From the NCBI RefSeq assembly GCF_001420915.1, contig NZ_CP013021.1:3089001-3153000 (forward strand): a stretch of 64,000 nt of DNA, in the 5' to 3' direction. The stretch is from Agarivorans gilvus. Lineage in GTDB: Bacteria > Pseudomonadota > Gammaproteobacteria > Enterobacterales > Celerinatantimonadaceae. This document shows, piece by piece, positions 44,238 to 53,376 of this stretch. The notes under the pieces were generated by a model. The model had not been told where the DNA came from. It saw only the letters and a program-made list of their open reading frames with translations, and ran no database searches. How positions within the stretch are numbered: the first letter of the stretch is position 1; each line of letters opens with the position of its first letter. A program made the translations under genes and the position numbers.

Positions 44238-44804
44238 ATGAGCAAGCATCATCCGCCTCGAGTATTAGACAGTCACATTGCTGCCGAGAGCCGCTTCTTT
44301 AAGATTGAAGCCCTGCATCTGCAGTTCAGTAGTGGTGAAACGAGGATCTATGAACGCTTAGTGGGAGCGGGCCGTGGAGCGGTAATGGTTTTACCGATCA
44401 CCGAACAAAATGAATTGTTACTTATTAGCGAATATGCTGCCGGAACGGAGCGTTATGAACTAGGCTTTGTTAAAGGTTTGGTTGACCCAGGCGAAACCCC
44501 TTTGCAAGCGGCGAACCGTGAGCTACAAGAAGAAGTGGGGCTGAAGGCGCAAGACTTACAATTGCTGACTGAACTGAGTGTCGCTCCGGGGTATTTTTCT
44601 AGTCATATGTCGGTATTTGTTGCTCATGATTTATTGCCCAGCGTACTTGAGGGCGATGAGCCCGAGCCACTAGAAATCATCAAGTGGCCGCTGAGCGATT
44701 TAGAAGCCTTATATACACGTAAAGACTTCAGCGAAGCGCGCAGTGTGGCTTCGTTACTGTTATTGGAAAAGTGGTTGAAGCAAAACAAGGTGAGAAAAAA
44801 ATAG
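44238..44804 (+). CDS. nudE: Nudix hydrolase NudE
   Basis: Hydrolyses ADP-ribose, Ap3A, NADH and related ADP compounds. 188 residues with the Nudix box GLVDPGETPLQAANRELQEE followed by VGL, matching GX5EX7REUXEEXGU, and family residues GAGRGAVMVLP and EYAAGTERYELGF. Divergent from yrfG (75 bp). cysQ starts 1 nt after its stop, so they are cotranscribed. Confidence 0.93.
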   Translation: MSKHHPPRVLDSHIAAESRFFKIEALHLQFSSGETRIYERLVGAGRGAVMVLPITEQNELLLISEYAAGTERYELGFVKGLVDPGETPLQAANRELQEEVGLKAQDLQLLTELSVAPGYFSSHMSVFVAHDLLPSVLEGDEPEPLEIIKWPLSDLEALYTRKDFSEARSVASLLLLEKWLKQNKVRKK

Positions 44805-44805
44805 C

Positions 44806-45621
44806 ATGTTAGACCCTGCTAGTGTGTTGCCGCAAGTGATAGAAATCGCCCGAGGTGCCGGCGATATTATTCGAAACATTTACCAGAAAGGTGATTTTGT
44901 CAGCGAGATAAAAGACGACGAAACGCCGGTGACTTCTGCCGATTATGCTGCTCATAATTTCATTATGGACGCCTTAGCTAAGCTCACGCCTGAGATCCCC
45001 ATCTTGTCTGAAGAGCAGGCCGACATCAGTTTAGCCGAGCGAGAAGGCTGGCAAACCTATTGGTTGGTCGACCCCTTAGATGGTACTCAGGAGTTTGTTT
45101 CTGGCAGTGGCGATTTCGCCACAGAGATTGCGCTAGTACAAGACAACCAACCGGTATTGGGGGTGGTATACGGGCCCATCGTACAAATTCTTTATGCCGC
45201 AGTGAAAGGGCAAGGTGCCTTTAAAGAGCAGGGCGGCGAACGAATTAGCATCAAGAGCCGTCACTATCCGCAACAGCCAGAGCACATTCGAGTTGCTACT
45301 AGCAGAGTGCAGCGCCCCGCTTTATTACAAGCGATCCTTAATTGTGACTATCACTACAAGCTGTACCCCATGGGTAGCGCTAGCTTAAAAAGTTGCATGG
45401 TGGCAGAAGGGGCCGCCGATTGTTACATTCGAGTAGGACCGACCGGTGAATGGGATACCGGCGCACCGCAAATTATTTTGCAAGAAGCGGGTGGCTGCCT
45501 GAAAGATCTTCATTTACGCAGTCTTAGCTACAACCAACGAGAGTCTTTAGAGAATCCTAATTTTATTTCCTTAGGTGACCCACAATTACCTTGGCGAGAT
45601 ATACTAAAAAATCCGAGTTAG
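44806..45621 (+). CDS. cysQ: 3'(2'),5'-bisphosphate nucleotidase CysQ
   Basis: Removes the 3'-phosphate from PAP/PAPS, by-products of sulfate assimilation. 271 residues of the inositol-monophosphatase fold. Metal sites are visible as ILSEEQAD, WLVDPLDGTQEF and, near the C-terminus, GEWDTGAPQIILQEAGG; Lys in EIKDDETPVTSADYAAH matches the E. coli start of the domain. Coupled to nudE. Confidence 0.95.
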   Translation: MLDPASVLPQVIEIARGAGDIIRNIYQKGDFVSEIKDDETPVTSADYAAHNFIMDALAKLTPEIPILSEEQADISLAEREGWQTYWLVDPLDGTQEFVSGSGDFATEIALVQDNQPVLGVVYGPIVQILYAAVKGQGAFKEQGGERISIKSRHYPQQPEHIRVATSRVQRPALLQAILNCDYHYKLYPMGSASLKSCMVAEGAADCYIRVGPTGEWDTGAPQIILQEAGGCLKDLHLRSLSYNQRESLENPNFISLGDPQLPWRDILKNPS

Positions 45622-45757
45622 TTATTCGCTTGCGATCAGAAACTAACAATCGTTTTTACAATGGTTTAACCTCAGAGTAATAGCGGGTATAATTTTGCCA
45701 ATAATGACAAGGATGCCTAATACTGCAGTCAGTAGGCACGATGAGGAGAGAATAAGG

Positions 45758-46171
45758 GTGAAGCTTTTGAACTGGAAAACATTAGTACTGTCTGTTTGTT
45801 TAAGCGTTATGCCACAAGCCTTTGCGGCCGATATGTCGGATGAAGCAATTATTGAACGTATCAAACCAGTAGGTGAAGTTTACCTAGATGGTGAGCTCGA
45901 AGTGGCTAAAGCCCCTGCCGCTAGCAGTGGACCTAGAGATGGCGAAACCATTTACAATACCTACTGTACTGCTTGTCATAGTACCGGTGTTTCTGGCGCA
46001 CCTATAAAAGGCGATGCCGATGCTTGGGCTCCACGTATTGCGCAAGGTATGGATGTCTTGTTCGACCATGCTTGGAATGGTTTTAACAATGGTTTAATGC
46101 CACCTAAAGGTACTTGTGGCGATTGTAGTGAAGACGAACTTAAAGCGGCGATTGCTTACATTACAGAATAA
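45758..46171 (+). CDS. Cytochrome c5 family protein
   Basis: Periplasmic monohaem cytochrome c of 137 residues from GTG 45758 (GAGGAGA lies about 8 nt upstream). A longer frame begins at 45695, but the signal peptide (VLSVCLSVMPQAFA, cleaved before ADMSDE) fits the later start. Haem site CTACH; axial Met in NGLMPPKG; a second cysteine pair CGDC just after it is typical of cytochrome c5. Likely electron carrier to a terminal oxidase or reductase. Own terminator follows. Confidence 0.9.
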   Translation: MKLLNWKTLVLSVCLSVMPQAFAADMSDEAIIERIKPVGEVYLDGELEVAKAPAASSGPRDGETIYNTYCTACHSTGVSGAPIKGDADAWAPRIAQGMDVLFDHAWNGFNNGLMPPKGTCGDCSEDELKAAIAYITE

Positions 46172-46195
46172 ACAGCTAGCTCTTTTAGCTGAAAT

Positions 46196-46223
46196 AAAAA
46201 CACCACGCTTGCGTGGTGTTTTT
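46196..46223 (+). terminator. Terminator of cytochrome c5 gene
   Basis: AAAAACACCACGC-TT-GCGTGGTGTTTTT, a strong bidirectional hairpin with A/T flanks, between converging genes. Confidence 0.92.
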
Positions 46224-46247
46224 GTAACTAGCTTGTTAAGTTACTTA

Positions 46248-47180
46248 TTAGCGTCGACGGCGTTTCTTGTTTTTTTGCAGTTCGGCGATTAATTTTTTCT
46301 TTTCTTCTTTTTCGGCCACCAGCTTTTCGGTTTCGATTTTTTCAATAGCGACCATTGCTGGGGTTTCTAGGCTGATCCGGCCAATGGTTGCGTCACGTAA
46401 TTCATTCAAAATAATGGTTGCGGCTTTCACATAATCCACCTGCCCTCCACGCACCAAACAACCACGGCGGCGGCCGATTTCTTCCATTAGTTCAATTTCA
46501 GACTCGGGCAGTTGCTCTAGCTTGTAGCGTTGTTTTAAGGCTTCTGGGTAAGCCTGTAGCAGGTACTCGCAGGCAAAGGCCGCTACATCATCGTAGTCCA
46601 TCGCGGTGTCTTTGACTGCGCCAGTGGCCGCTAGACGATAGCCGCTGGCGACATTGTCAAACTTAGGCCATAAGATCCCAGGGGTATCCGATAGTATGAT
46701 ATTGCCTTCTAAGCGGATCCGTTGCTGGGCTTTAGTCACTGCTGGCTCGTTACCGGTTTTGGCAATTTGTCGTCCGGCCAAGGCATTGATTAAGGTGGAT
46801 TTACCCACATTAGGGATACCACAAATCATGGTGTGGATCGGTTTATCTACACCGCCCTTGTTGGGAAGCATGCTACGACACAGTGCGAGTAAGTCTTGAG
46901 TTTGATTACCTTGCAGGGTGCATAAGGGGATTGCTTTCACCCCTTGTTCTTGTTCAAAGTGAAGCTGCCACGCTGCGGTAATGTCTGGGTCTGCCAAGTC
47001 GCTTTTGTTAAGCACTTTAATACAGGGTTTGTCACCGCGTAAGCTGGCCACCATTGGGTTTTCACTACTGTAAGGAATGCGTGCATCCAAGACCTCAATA
47101 ATTAGGTCGATTTTGGGCATCACTTCTTTAATTTGTTTTTGGGCTTTATGCATGTGCCCTGGATACCACTGAATGGCCAT
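46248..47180 (-). CDS. Ribosome-biogenesis GTPase (YlqF/RbgA family)
   Basis: A circularly permuted GTPase that helps late 50S assembly in the best known relative (B. subtilis RbgA). G motifs occur in the order G4 NKSD, G5-like, G1 GIPNVGKSTLIN, G2/G3 DTPGILWP. The permuted signature and WYPGHMHKAQ at the N-terminus are characteristic. I start at ATG 47180, with AAGGTG 7 nt upstream; the in-frame GTG 47189 overlaps that site. The C-terminal tail (KKRRRR) is strongly basic. 310 residues. Confidence 0.9.
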   Translation of the reverse strand: MAIQWYPGHMHKAQKQIKEVMPKIDLIIEVLDARIPYSSENPMVASLRGDKPCIKVLNKSDLADPDITAAWQLHFEQEQGVKAIPLCTLQGNQTQDLLALCRSMLPNKGGVDKPIHTMICGIPNVGKSTLINALAGRQIAKTGNEPAVTKAQQRIRLEGNIILSDTPGILWPKFDNVASGYRLAATGAVKDTAMDYDDVAAFACEYLLQAYPEALKQRYKLEQLPESEIELMEEIGRRRGCLVRGGQVDYVKAATIILNELRDATIGRISLETPAMVAIEKIETEKLVAEKEEKKKLIAELQKNKKRRRR

Positions 47181-47414
47181 TTCACTCACCTTGAACGATC
47201 AAATTGCGCCCATTGTACTGATTGCTTAATGAAAGTGTAGCGCTTTGTGTTTGAGCTAAGCGCCTCGCGTAACGTGAACGAAGACTAATATCGCCTAAAA
47301 TTATGCGGACTATACTAGTTAATATTGTACTTACTGCTATGTTATTAATACTCAATATTAGTTTTGTTTTAGCCCCACTTAGGGCTTGATATAGGCTGTC
47401 TTAGGGAAGAGATA

Positions 47415-48116
47415 ATGTCTAATAGTGATCTGCTTAAAGAAGGGGCTTCGGCCTCAGTGACCAACCTAGATAGCGTGGCATCGGCTGAAGTTGAACCGCA
47501 TCGCTCTGGAGTGAGCTTAGAAACTCGCTATCAGTATCATAAGGCGCGCCATCAACATTATAAAAAGGCGTATAAAAGGCTGCGCCCCTATCGCTGGATC
47601 AGTCTCGTCATGGGCGTGCTGTGTTTTAGTGCGGTATTCCCCTTAATAGCGGTATGGCCGTCTTATCATGACTTACAAGATAGTTATGAGGGAAGCTTGG
47701 CAGAGCTTAAAATTCTGGAAGATCAACACCAGCAATTAAAGGATGCCTTGCTGTTGGAGCGGCGTAATAATTTTGAACTTAATCGAGAGAACCAACCAGA
47801 ATTGCGGATCTTTGTTTTTGATACGCTGATTGCCACCGATCAAAGCCAGATCCGATCGGCCTTTTTTGAAACCAACGAAAAAGTAGGCAAACACGTCAAC
47901 GTTCATTATCAGCTCCTAGCCCAAGGCCCCATTGAGCAAAACCTTGCCTTAGTGTTGATTGACCAAACCGGAAAACAAATCTTCCAACAAACCATCGATT
48001 TTGCTAATAAACCACCTAAAGAGGCCGAGTCGGTTACGGTGGAGGGCACCATGACCTTGGATAAAAATATGGACGTGCGCTACTTTAGAATTATTGAGCT
48101 AAGCCAAGATAACTAA
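47415..48116 (+). CDS. Membrane-anchored protein of unknown function
   Basis: 233 residues, not recognised. It has a basic, His/Tyr-rich cytoplasmic stretch (YHKARHQHYKKAYKRLRPY), then one membrane helix (about 60-83, ISLVMGVLCFSAVFPLIAVW). A coiled coil (about 88-128) and a beta-rich domain (about 130-230) complete it. The single helix would place the C-terminal domain in the periplasm by the positive-inside rule. It is followed after 80 bp by a carboxypeptidase, which may or may not be functionally linked. Confidence 0.65.
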   Translation: MSNSDLLKEGASASVTNLDSVASAEVEPHRSGVSLETRYQYHKARHQHYKKAYKRLRPYRWISLVMGVLCFSAVFPLIAVWPSYHDLQDSYEGSLAELKILEDQHQQLKDALLLERRNNFELNRENQPELRIFVFDTLIATDQSQIRSAFFETNEKVGKHVNVHYQLLAQGPIEQNLALVLIDQTGKQIFQQTIDFANKPPKEAESVTVEGTMTLDKNMDVRYFRIIELSQDN

Positions 48117-48196
48117 CGAAATTTTTTGCCCTGTTCGCGCTAAGTAATTACACGCTATACTGGCGACATCATTGGATAAGGGCTTAAGAGGATAGC

Positions 48197-49321
48197 ATGT
48201 ACCTTAGCGATAAATTTGATAGTGGCAATATTGAGTCGGTGGATTTAAGCGACCCACAAAATCTGCAGTTAGCCATCAAGCGTGATAATCAATCAGACTT
48301 TTTTCAGTGGTTTCATTTTCGTTTTGAAGCAGAGCTTGATAAGCAATATCGCTTCAATATCATTAATGCTGGCCAATCGGCCTACCCCCAAGCTTGGAAA
48401 GGTTACCATGTAGTCGCTTCTTACGACCGCGAACAGTGGTTTCGTGTTGAGAGCGAGTTTGATGGTCAGCAACTCAGCTTTAGCGTGTTGTTGGAACAAA
48501 ACAGCATCTATTTTGCTTATTTCACCCCCTATAGTTATGAACGCCATCAGGATCTCATTCATAGCTGCTTGGCTGATGAGCGGGTCAGCTTAAACACTTT
48601 GGGGCAAACCATAGATGGTCGCGACATGAGCCTATTAACTATTGGTGACGCCGAGCAGGCAAAACATAAGGTGTGGATGATTGCCCGTCAGCATCCTGGT
48701 GAAAGCATGGCCGAGTGGTTTATTGAAGGGATGTTAGAGCGTTTGTTGGACCAAGATAACCCTCTGGCAAACAGCTTACTAAAAGATACGGTGTTTTACG
48801 TGGTGCCTAACATGAACCCCGATGGCTCGGTGCGCGGCCACTTAAGAACCAATGCAGTAGGCACTAACCTAAACCGAGAGTGGCAAAATCCTAGCATGGA
48901 ACGCAGTCCCGAAGTGTTTTTGGTAAGGCAAAAAATGTTGGAGCTAGGAGGCGACCTGTTCCTCGATATTCATGGTGACGAAGAGCTACCTTATAACTTT
49001 GTGGCGGGTTGTGAAGGGATCCCTTCTTACGATCAGCGCCATCAATTGTTAGAAGATACCTTCAAGCAGGCATTTAAGGCGATTTCTCCGGATTTTCAAG
49101 ATACTCACGGTTACCCCAAAAATAAGCCCGGCGAAGCCAATTTAAATATCGCAGCAGCATGGCTGGGTGAACAATTTAAAACTCTGTCTTACACCATTGA
49201 AATGCCATTTAAGGATAATGCAGATTTGCTCGATCCCGACTTTGGTTGGTCGGCCGAGCGCTCGATGCAACTGGGAGCGGATGTCTTGTTCGCGATTAAG
49301 CAGACCCTCGCAAAAATTTAG
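48197..49321 (+). CDS. M14-family carboxypeptidase (cytosolic carboxypeptidase-like)
   Basis: 374-residue zinc peptidase. An N-terminal beta domain (about 1-120) of the type found in cytosolic carboxypeptidases precedes the catalytic domain. The zinc ligands are in RQHPGESMAEWF (His/Glu) and LFLDIHGDEELPY (His). Substrate-site PNMNPDGSVRGHLRTNAVG and catalytic Glu in TIEMPFKDN are present. Bacterial relatives of this group remove C-terminal acidic residues; the target here is unknown. No signal peptide, so cytosolic. Confidence 0.85.
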   Translation: MYLSDKFDSGNIESVDLSDPQNLQLAIKRDNQSDFFQWFHFRFEAELDKQYRFNIINAGQSAYPQAWKGYHVVASYDREQWFRVESEFDGQQLSFSVLLEQNSIYFAYFTPYSYERHQDLIHSCLADERVSLNTLGQTIDGRDMSLLTIGDAEQAKHKVWMIARQHPGESMAEWFIEGMLERLLDQDNPLANSLLKDTVFYVVPNMNPDGSVRGHLRTNAVGTNLNREWQNPSMERSPEVFLVRQKMLELGGDLFLDIHGDEELPYNFVAGCEGIPSYDQRHQLLEDTFKQAFKAISPDFQDTHGYPKNKPGEANLNIAAAWLGEQFKTLSYTIEMPFKDNADLLDPDFGWSAERSMQLGADVLFAIKQTLAKI

Positions 49322-49649
49322 TATTAATTAGGGAGGCGGCCTTGGCATTCTCCCTAGTCTGACCCAGCCTATTGCTGTTAACTGTCTATTTTTTTTACAC
49401 TCGTGAATTGTGCTTTTTCATGACTGGCGAATGAAATTTCACATATTTTAGCTGCTTTGAAAGCAAACTGTGATGCCTGTCAAACTCTATTTACATGGCA
49501 TAAAGTTCTAGATTTTACAATTGTTTGCCTGCGTTTTAGTTGAACGGCATCGTGTATGGTTATCTGTATGATAATAATAACTTTTTATTTACTGGAATGG
49601 TTCATGCTTCCTTTGCGGTCGATGATTAGGCTGATGCATGGAGTGCAAC
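49322..49649. other. Intergenic region upstream of PEP-CTERM gene
   Basis: 328 bp. Begins with a hairpin TAGGGAG/CTCCCTA (49329-49356) after the carboxypeptidase stop, lacking a T run. The remainder is AT-rich and must hold the promoter of the PEP-CTERM gene; no convincing -35/-10 or sigma-54 element and no ORF was seen. Confidence 0.4.
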
Positions 49650-50425
49650 ATGAAAAAAGTGATAACTAAGATGCTGTTGGTCGGTTTAAGTTGGGGGTAT
49701 TCTCTAACTTTGCTTCTGCCGCGTTTATCTATGAGCAAGACGTAACTAATGAGGTGATTTTTGGCAGCGGCAACCTTAATGGAGGCTTTACTGTAGACCG
49801 GCAAAACGGCATTGAGCTCGGCTTGCGAGCTAAATTGCGCTTTGATGAAACCAACAGCCCGCAGAATATTTTTAATAGTGATGGTGCTGGCAGTTATCAG
49901 TTTGACAATGTTTTACCACCAAGCGGTTTTGGTTTTGCACCGGGTTCTACTTCTACCGCTATTTGGAACTTCGAGTGGTCAGTTAACAGTAGCTTCGATG
50001 GAAGCGGTGGGATGTTAAGTAGCTACAGCTATTTATTAGAAATTGATTTTGATCCCAGCGCAGCAACTAATTTCTTAGCCTTCGATCCCGTGAATGTGAG
50101 CAATGCAGATCATGCCCTAGGCAACAATTCCACCGCTAATGGGGCAGGCTTGATTGATTCGGTGAACTATGCAGCACTACTTGATGATTACAATCTGGTG
50201 CAAAATTCTTGGAACATGGAGTTTTTTGACGACGCCACTTATAGCTTCGACGCCAGAGTAGCGGGCACTTATGACATTAGACTCAGTGCTTACGACCAAC
50301 AGGGGCGTGAATTAGCGAGTAGTGCCATACAGGTGGTTAATGCAGCCGTGCCTGAGCCACAAACTTGGTTGAGTTTTGCCTTGGCGATGTTTAGCTTGTT
50401 ATGGATGCGGCGTCGACAAGCTTAA
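49650..50425 (+). pseudogene. PEP-CTERM sorted protein, frameshifted in signal peptide
   Basis: A secreted protein with a C-terminal exosortase signal: VPEPQTWLSFALAMFSLLWM then RRRQA. From ATG 49650 (GGAG 6 nt upstream) the signal peptide begins MKKVITKMLLVGLSWG but the frame is lost at GGGGG 49693-49697. Adding one G restores SWGVFSNFASAA before FIYEQDV. The mature domain (about 230 aa) is beta-rich with many Asn, Ser and Asp, typical of exosortase targets, otherwise unrecognised. As written, only an internal TTG start at 49691 without a signal peptide could be used. Confidence 0.85.
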
Positions 50426-50445
50426 TACCGGTAACTAGATTAACT

Positions 50446-50475
50446 AAAAACGGAGCCAAATTTAGGCTCCGTTTT
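50446..50475. terminator. Terminator between PEP-CTERM gene and gltS
   Basis: AAAAACGGAGCC, loop AAATTTA, GGCTCCGTTTT: strong bidirectional hairpin with A and T tracts, between converging genes. Confidence 0.9.
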
Positions 50476-50487
50476 GCTGTTTGGCGT

Positions 50488-51711
50488 TTAAGTTAAAAAA
50501 CCAATATAAACTTGCAGCACAATCAGGTTAACGATGTCGATGAAGAAGGCCCCCACAATCGGTACCACCATGAAGGCTTGTGGTGAAGGTCCGTTGCGCG
50601 AAACCAGAGCACTCATATTCATTACCGCGGTTGGGGTCGCCCCTAAACCAAAACCACAATGTCCACCGGCCATAACCGCGGCATCGTAGTCTCGGCCCAT
50701 GAAACGGTAACTCACATAGCTGGCAAACAGCGCTAACATCAAGGTTTGGCAGAATAAAATAATCAGTAGCGGTAAGGCTAAATCAAAAATTTCCCATAAA
50801 CGCAGGCTCATTAGGGTCATCGATAAAAATAACGACAGTGACAGGGTACCGAGTAAATCCACACATTCACCGTTTACATGGTAGCGACCACTGAGTTCGC
50901 TGATATTGGCAATCACTACACCAAAAAATAAGGCGTAGACAAAGTCCGGCATTTTTAGCCAGGCCAAGGCTAAGTCAGCCTCGACTTGCTTGGTATATTT
51001 AGCTAATACCACGCAAACCAGCATCAGAAATAGGATTTCTATCACCGTGGTAGGGGTCACTAAATCTTCTTCTTTACGGCTATAGGTTACCAAGTCGGGG
51101 TGGGTTTTATGGTGGTTTTTCCCCTTGGAGAAGGGCGACTCAAGCTGGTCTTTTTTGATCAGCCGCTCACCCACTGGGCCACCAATAATGCCGCCCATCA
51201 CTAAACCAAAGGTCGCTGCCGCCATGGCAAATTCGAGAGTGGGGATATGGTATTCTTCGGCAAAAATTTGCGACCACGCCGCCCCTGTACCGTGGCCTCC
51301 CGAGAGGGTAATGGAGCCGGCAAACAGCCCCATAAGCGGTTCTAAACCCAAGGATGAAGCCAAAATAACCCCTAGGCCGTTTTGCAACACGATATATACC
51401 GAGGCGATGCCTAGGAACACGAAAACCTTGGCTCCGCCCTTCATTAGCAGCTTATAGTTAGCAGCCAAGCCAATGGTGCTGAAGAACATCAACATGAAGG
51501 TATCTTGCAAGGGCAGAGAGAACCGTAATTCTATGCCTTGCAGCTTCAGCAGGGTGATACCGACAGCGACCACTAGGCCACCGACGATGGGTTCTGGAAT
51601 ATTGTATTTTTTGAGTAATGCAACGTAGTGGCAGATAATTCGGCCGATGAACAAGACACTTAATGCAATCAGAAAAGACTCTAGCTCTCCTATTTGGTAA
51701 ACGGTATCCAT
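50488..51711 (-). CDS. gltS: Sodium/glutamate symporter GltS
   Basis: 407-residue inner-membrane transporter with about ten helices, matching E. coli GltS (401 aa). Two inverted halves each carry a conserved Gly-rich re-entrant loop: ITLSGGHGTGAAWSQIF and MAGGHCGFGLGATPTAVMNM. A hydrophilic loop around 195-215 is longer than the usual linker. It imports glutamate with Na+. Monocistronic, terminator next to its stop. Confidence 0.94.
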   Translation of the reverse strand: MDTVYQIGELESFLIALSVLFIGRIICHYVALLKKYNIPEPIVGGLVVAVGITLLKLQGIELRFSLPLQDTFMLMFFSTIGLAANYKLLMKGGAKVFVFLGIASVYIVLQNGLGVILASSLGLEPLMGLFAGSITLSGGHGTGAAWSQIFAEEYHIPTLEFAMAAATFGLVMGGIIGGPVGERLIKKDQLESPFSKGKNHHKTHPDLVTYSRKEEDLVTPTTVIEILFLMLVCVVLAKYTKQVEADLALAWLKMPDFVYALFFGVVIANISELSGRYHVNGECVDLLGTLSLSLFLSMTLMSLRLWEIFDLALPLLIILFCQTLMLALFASYVSYRFMGRDYDAAVMAGGHCGFGLGATPTAVMNMSALVSRNGPSPQAFMVVPIVGAFFIDIVNLIVLQVYIGFLT

Positions 51712-51856
51712 AAAACATGACCTTTACTTTATAGTTGAGTGATTAGTATACAACGTTGTTTTCGGTCTAACACAACTGGCTTGAAATTTGAGCAGTTTTA
51801 GTCAGATGCTCGAAGGGCTCGACTGACACTAGTTCGAGCCTTGGCTTTACAATTGA

Positions 51857-53197
51857 CTACTCTTGGTATTTATCGAGCTTGTTGTAGAGAGTTTTTACGC
51901 TAATACCTAAATCTTGTGCCGTCTCGGTTTTATTGCCTTCGTTTACGTTTAGCGTTTTGATGATGGCCGCTTTCTCTATTTCCTCTAGCGCAACCCCGGC
52001 TGGAATGATTTCCTCTAGGCTAGAGCCTGTTTCCAAAGGGGGCGCTTCAAAGATAAGATGCTCGGTGCTTATTACTTTATCCGCCAAGATGAAGGCGCGT
52101 TCAATGGTGTGTTTTAACTCTCTTACGTTGCCTGGCCAACTGTGGTTGGCAACTTTTTCCAGCGCGGCTTGGTGGATGGTTTTATGTTGGGTTTCGTTGG
52201 CGTTGCGGTACGCGATAAAGTGCTTGGCTAAGCCGACAATGTCTTCCCCACGCTCGCGCAAGGGTGGTACCGTTAATGGGAAATGTGCCAGTCTATAATA
52301 CAGATCTTCACGTAGGTAATTCTGTTCCACTGCTTGCTGAGGATCTCGGTTGGTGGCGGCCACAATTCTCACTTTGGCTAACTTCGCAGCTTGTGCTCCC
52401 ACTGGGCGGTATTCGCCGGTTTCCAGAACGCGTAGCAGTTTGACTTGTTGCTCAAGGGGCATTTCAGTGACTTCATCGAGAAATAAAGTCCCGCCTTCGG
52501 CTTGCTGAAAGACCCCTTGATGGGTCTTATTGGCACCGGTAAAAGCGCCTTTCACATGGCCAAATAGTTCACTGTCGACCAATTCTGGGCTTAGTGCGCC
52601 GCAGTTTATTGCAATAAAGGGCTGTTGGCTACGTTGGCTGGCAAGGTGAATGGTTTTCGCCACCAGCTCTTTTCCGGCGCCGCTTTCGCCAACAATTAGC
52701 ACGTTGGCCTCGGTTTTAGCTACTCGTCTAAGTTGACGGTATAAGCGATGCATTGGGGCTGAAGAACCCACCAGCAAGCCAAACTGGTCTAAATCACTGG
52801 TGCCCACCCGCTGTCCTTTGGTCACTTTTTCTGAATAAAGCTGATTTATTTCCTCAAGCGTTTCGTTTAACACTTGGATGTCCAGCGGGGTGCGGTAGTG
52901 AAAAATGGCGCCAATTTGCATTAACTTATCTAGATGAGGGTTAGGCTCGCCTTGGCTGATGATGATTAAGTCCATGTCATCTAGCACTTTTAAGCTATTC
53001 AGTGTTTGATAGTCTTGTTCGCTGAAGTTAACAAGCTCAATAATGGCTACCGGCGGAGCCAATTGGCTTAAGCGAGTAGGCCAGTCGGCACAGTCCACGT
53101 CTTCAATTAAGCTAAATCGAGATAATTCTGTACAAGCCTTAATTTGCTGTCTCAAGTCCTTGTTTTGAATGTTGAAATAGAGCTTAGCTTGGTTCAT
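51857..53197 (-). CDS. Sigma-54-dependent activator with degenerate receiver
   Basis: NtrC-type regulator, 446 residues. The AAA+ core (about 140-375) has Walker A GESGAGKELVAK, the sigma-54-contacting GAFTGA loop (KGAFTGANK), Walker B GTLFLDEVTEM and sensor residues RIVAATNRD and WPGNVRELKHTIERA. The C-terminal Fis-type HTH (about 405-446) has NKTETAQDLGISVKTLYNKL. The N-terminal 120 residues look like a receiver fold, but the phospho-acceptor site reads VAIIELVNF (Glu instead of Asp). It is therefore probably not phosphorylated by a partner kinase. Resembles PEP-CTERM regulator PrsR in layout, though that is speculative. It faces a small gene with a sigma-54-like promoter. Confidence 0.88.
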   Translation of the reverse strand: MNQAKLYFNIQNKDLRQQIKACTELSRFSLIEDVDCADWPTRLSQLAPPVAIIELVNFSEQDYQTLNSLKVLDDMDLIIISQGEPNPHLDKLMQIGAIFHYRTPLDIQVLNETLEEINQLYSEKVTKGQRVGTSDLDQFGLLVGSSAPMHRLYRQLRRVAKTEANVLIVGESGAGKELVAKTIHLASQRSQQPFIAINCGALSPELVDSELFGHVKGAFTGANKTHQGVFQQAEGGTLFLDEVTEMPLEQQVKLLRVLETGEYRPVGAQAAKLAKVRIVAATNRDPQQAVEQNYLREDLYYRLAHFPLTVPPLRERGEDIVGLAKHFIAYRNANETQHKTIHQAALEKVANHSWPGNVRELKHTIERAFILADKVISTEHLIFEAPPLETGSSLEEIIPAGVALEEIEKAAIIKTLNVNEGNKTETAQDLGISVKTLYNKLDKYQE

Positions 53198-53305
53198 GCA
53201 AGAATCTCAAAAATTTATCAATCTTCAATGTATGGGAATCCGGCGGTGGCGACAAGTTAAGTTGATTAATTTATTTATTTTTAATTGTCTTTGTTTCGCT
53301 TCCAG

Positions 53306-53322
53306 CTTGGTACAAAGCTTGT
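53306..53322 (+). promoter_or_regulatory. Candidate sigma-54 promoter
   Basis: TTGGTACAAAGCTTGT fits the -24/-12 pattern TGGCACN5TTGC with GG and GT separated by exactly 10 bp (-12 C replaced by T). It lies about 55 nt upstream of the small gene starting at 53377 and next to the divergent sigma-54 activator gene. Upstream activator half-sites were not identified. Confidence 0.5.
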
Positions 53323-53376
53323 AAGTCATAAGAGGAAAACACTATTTGGTAACTGCTATGGACAAAGGAGCATCGG

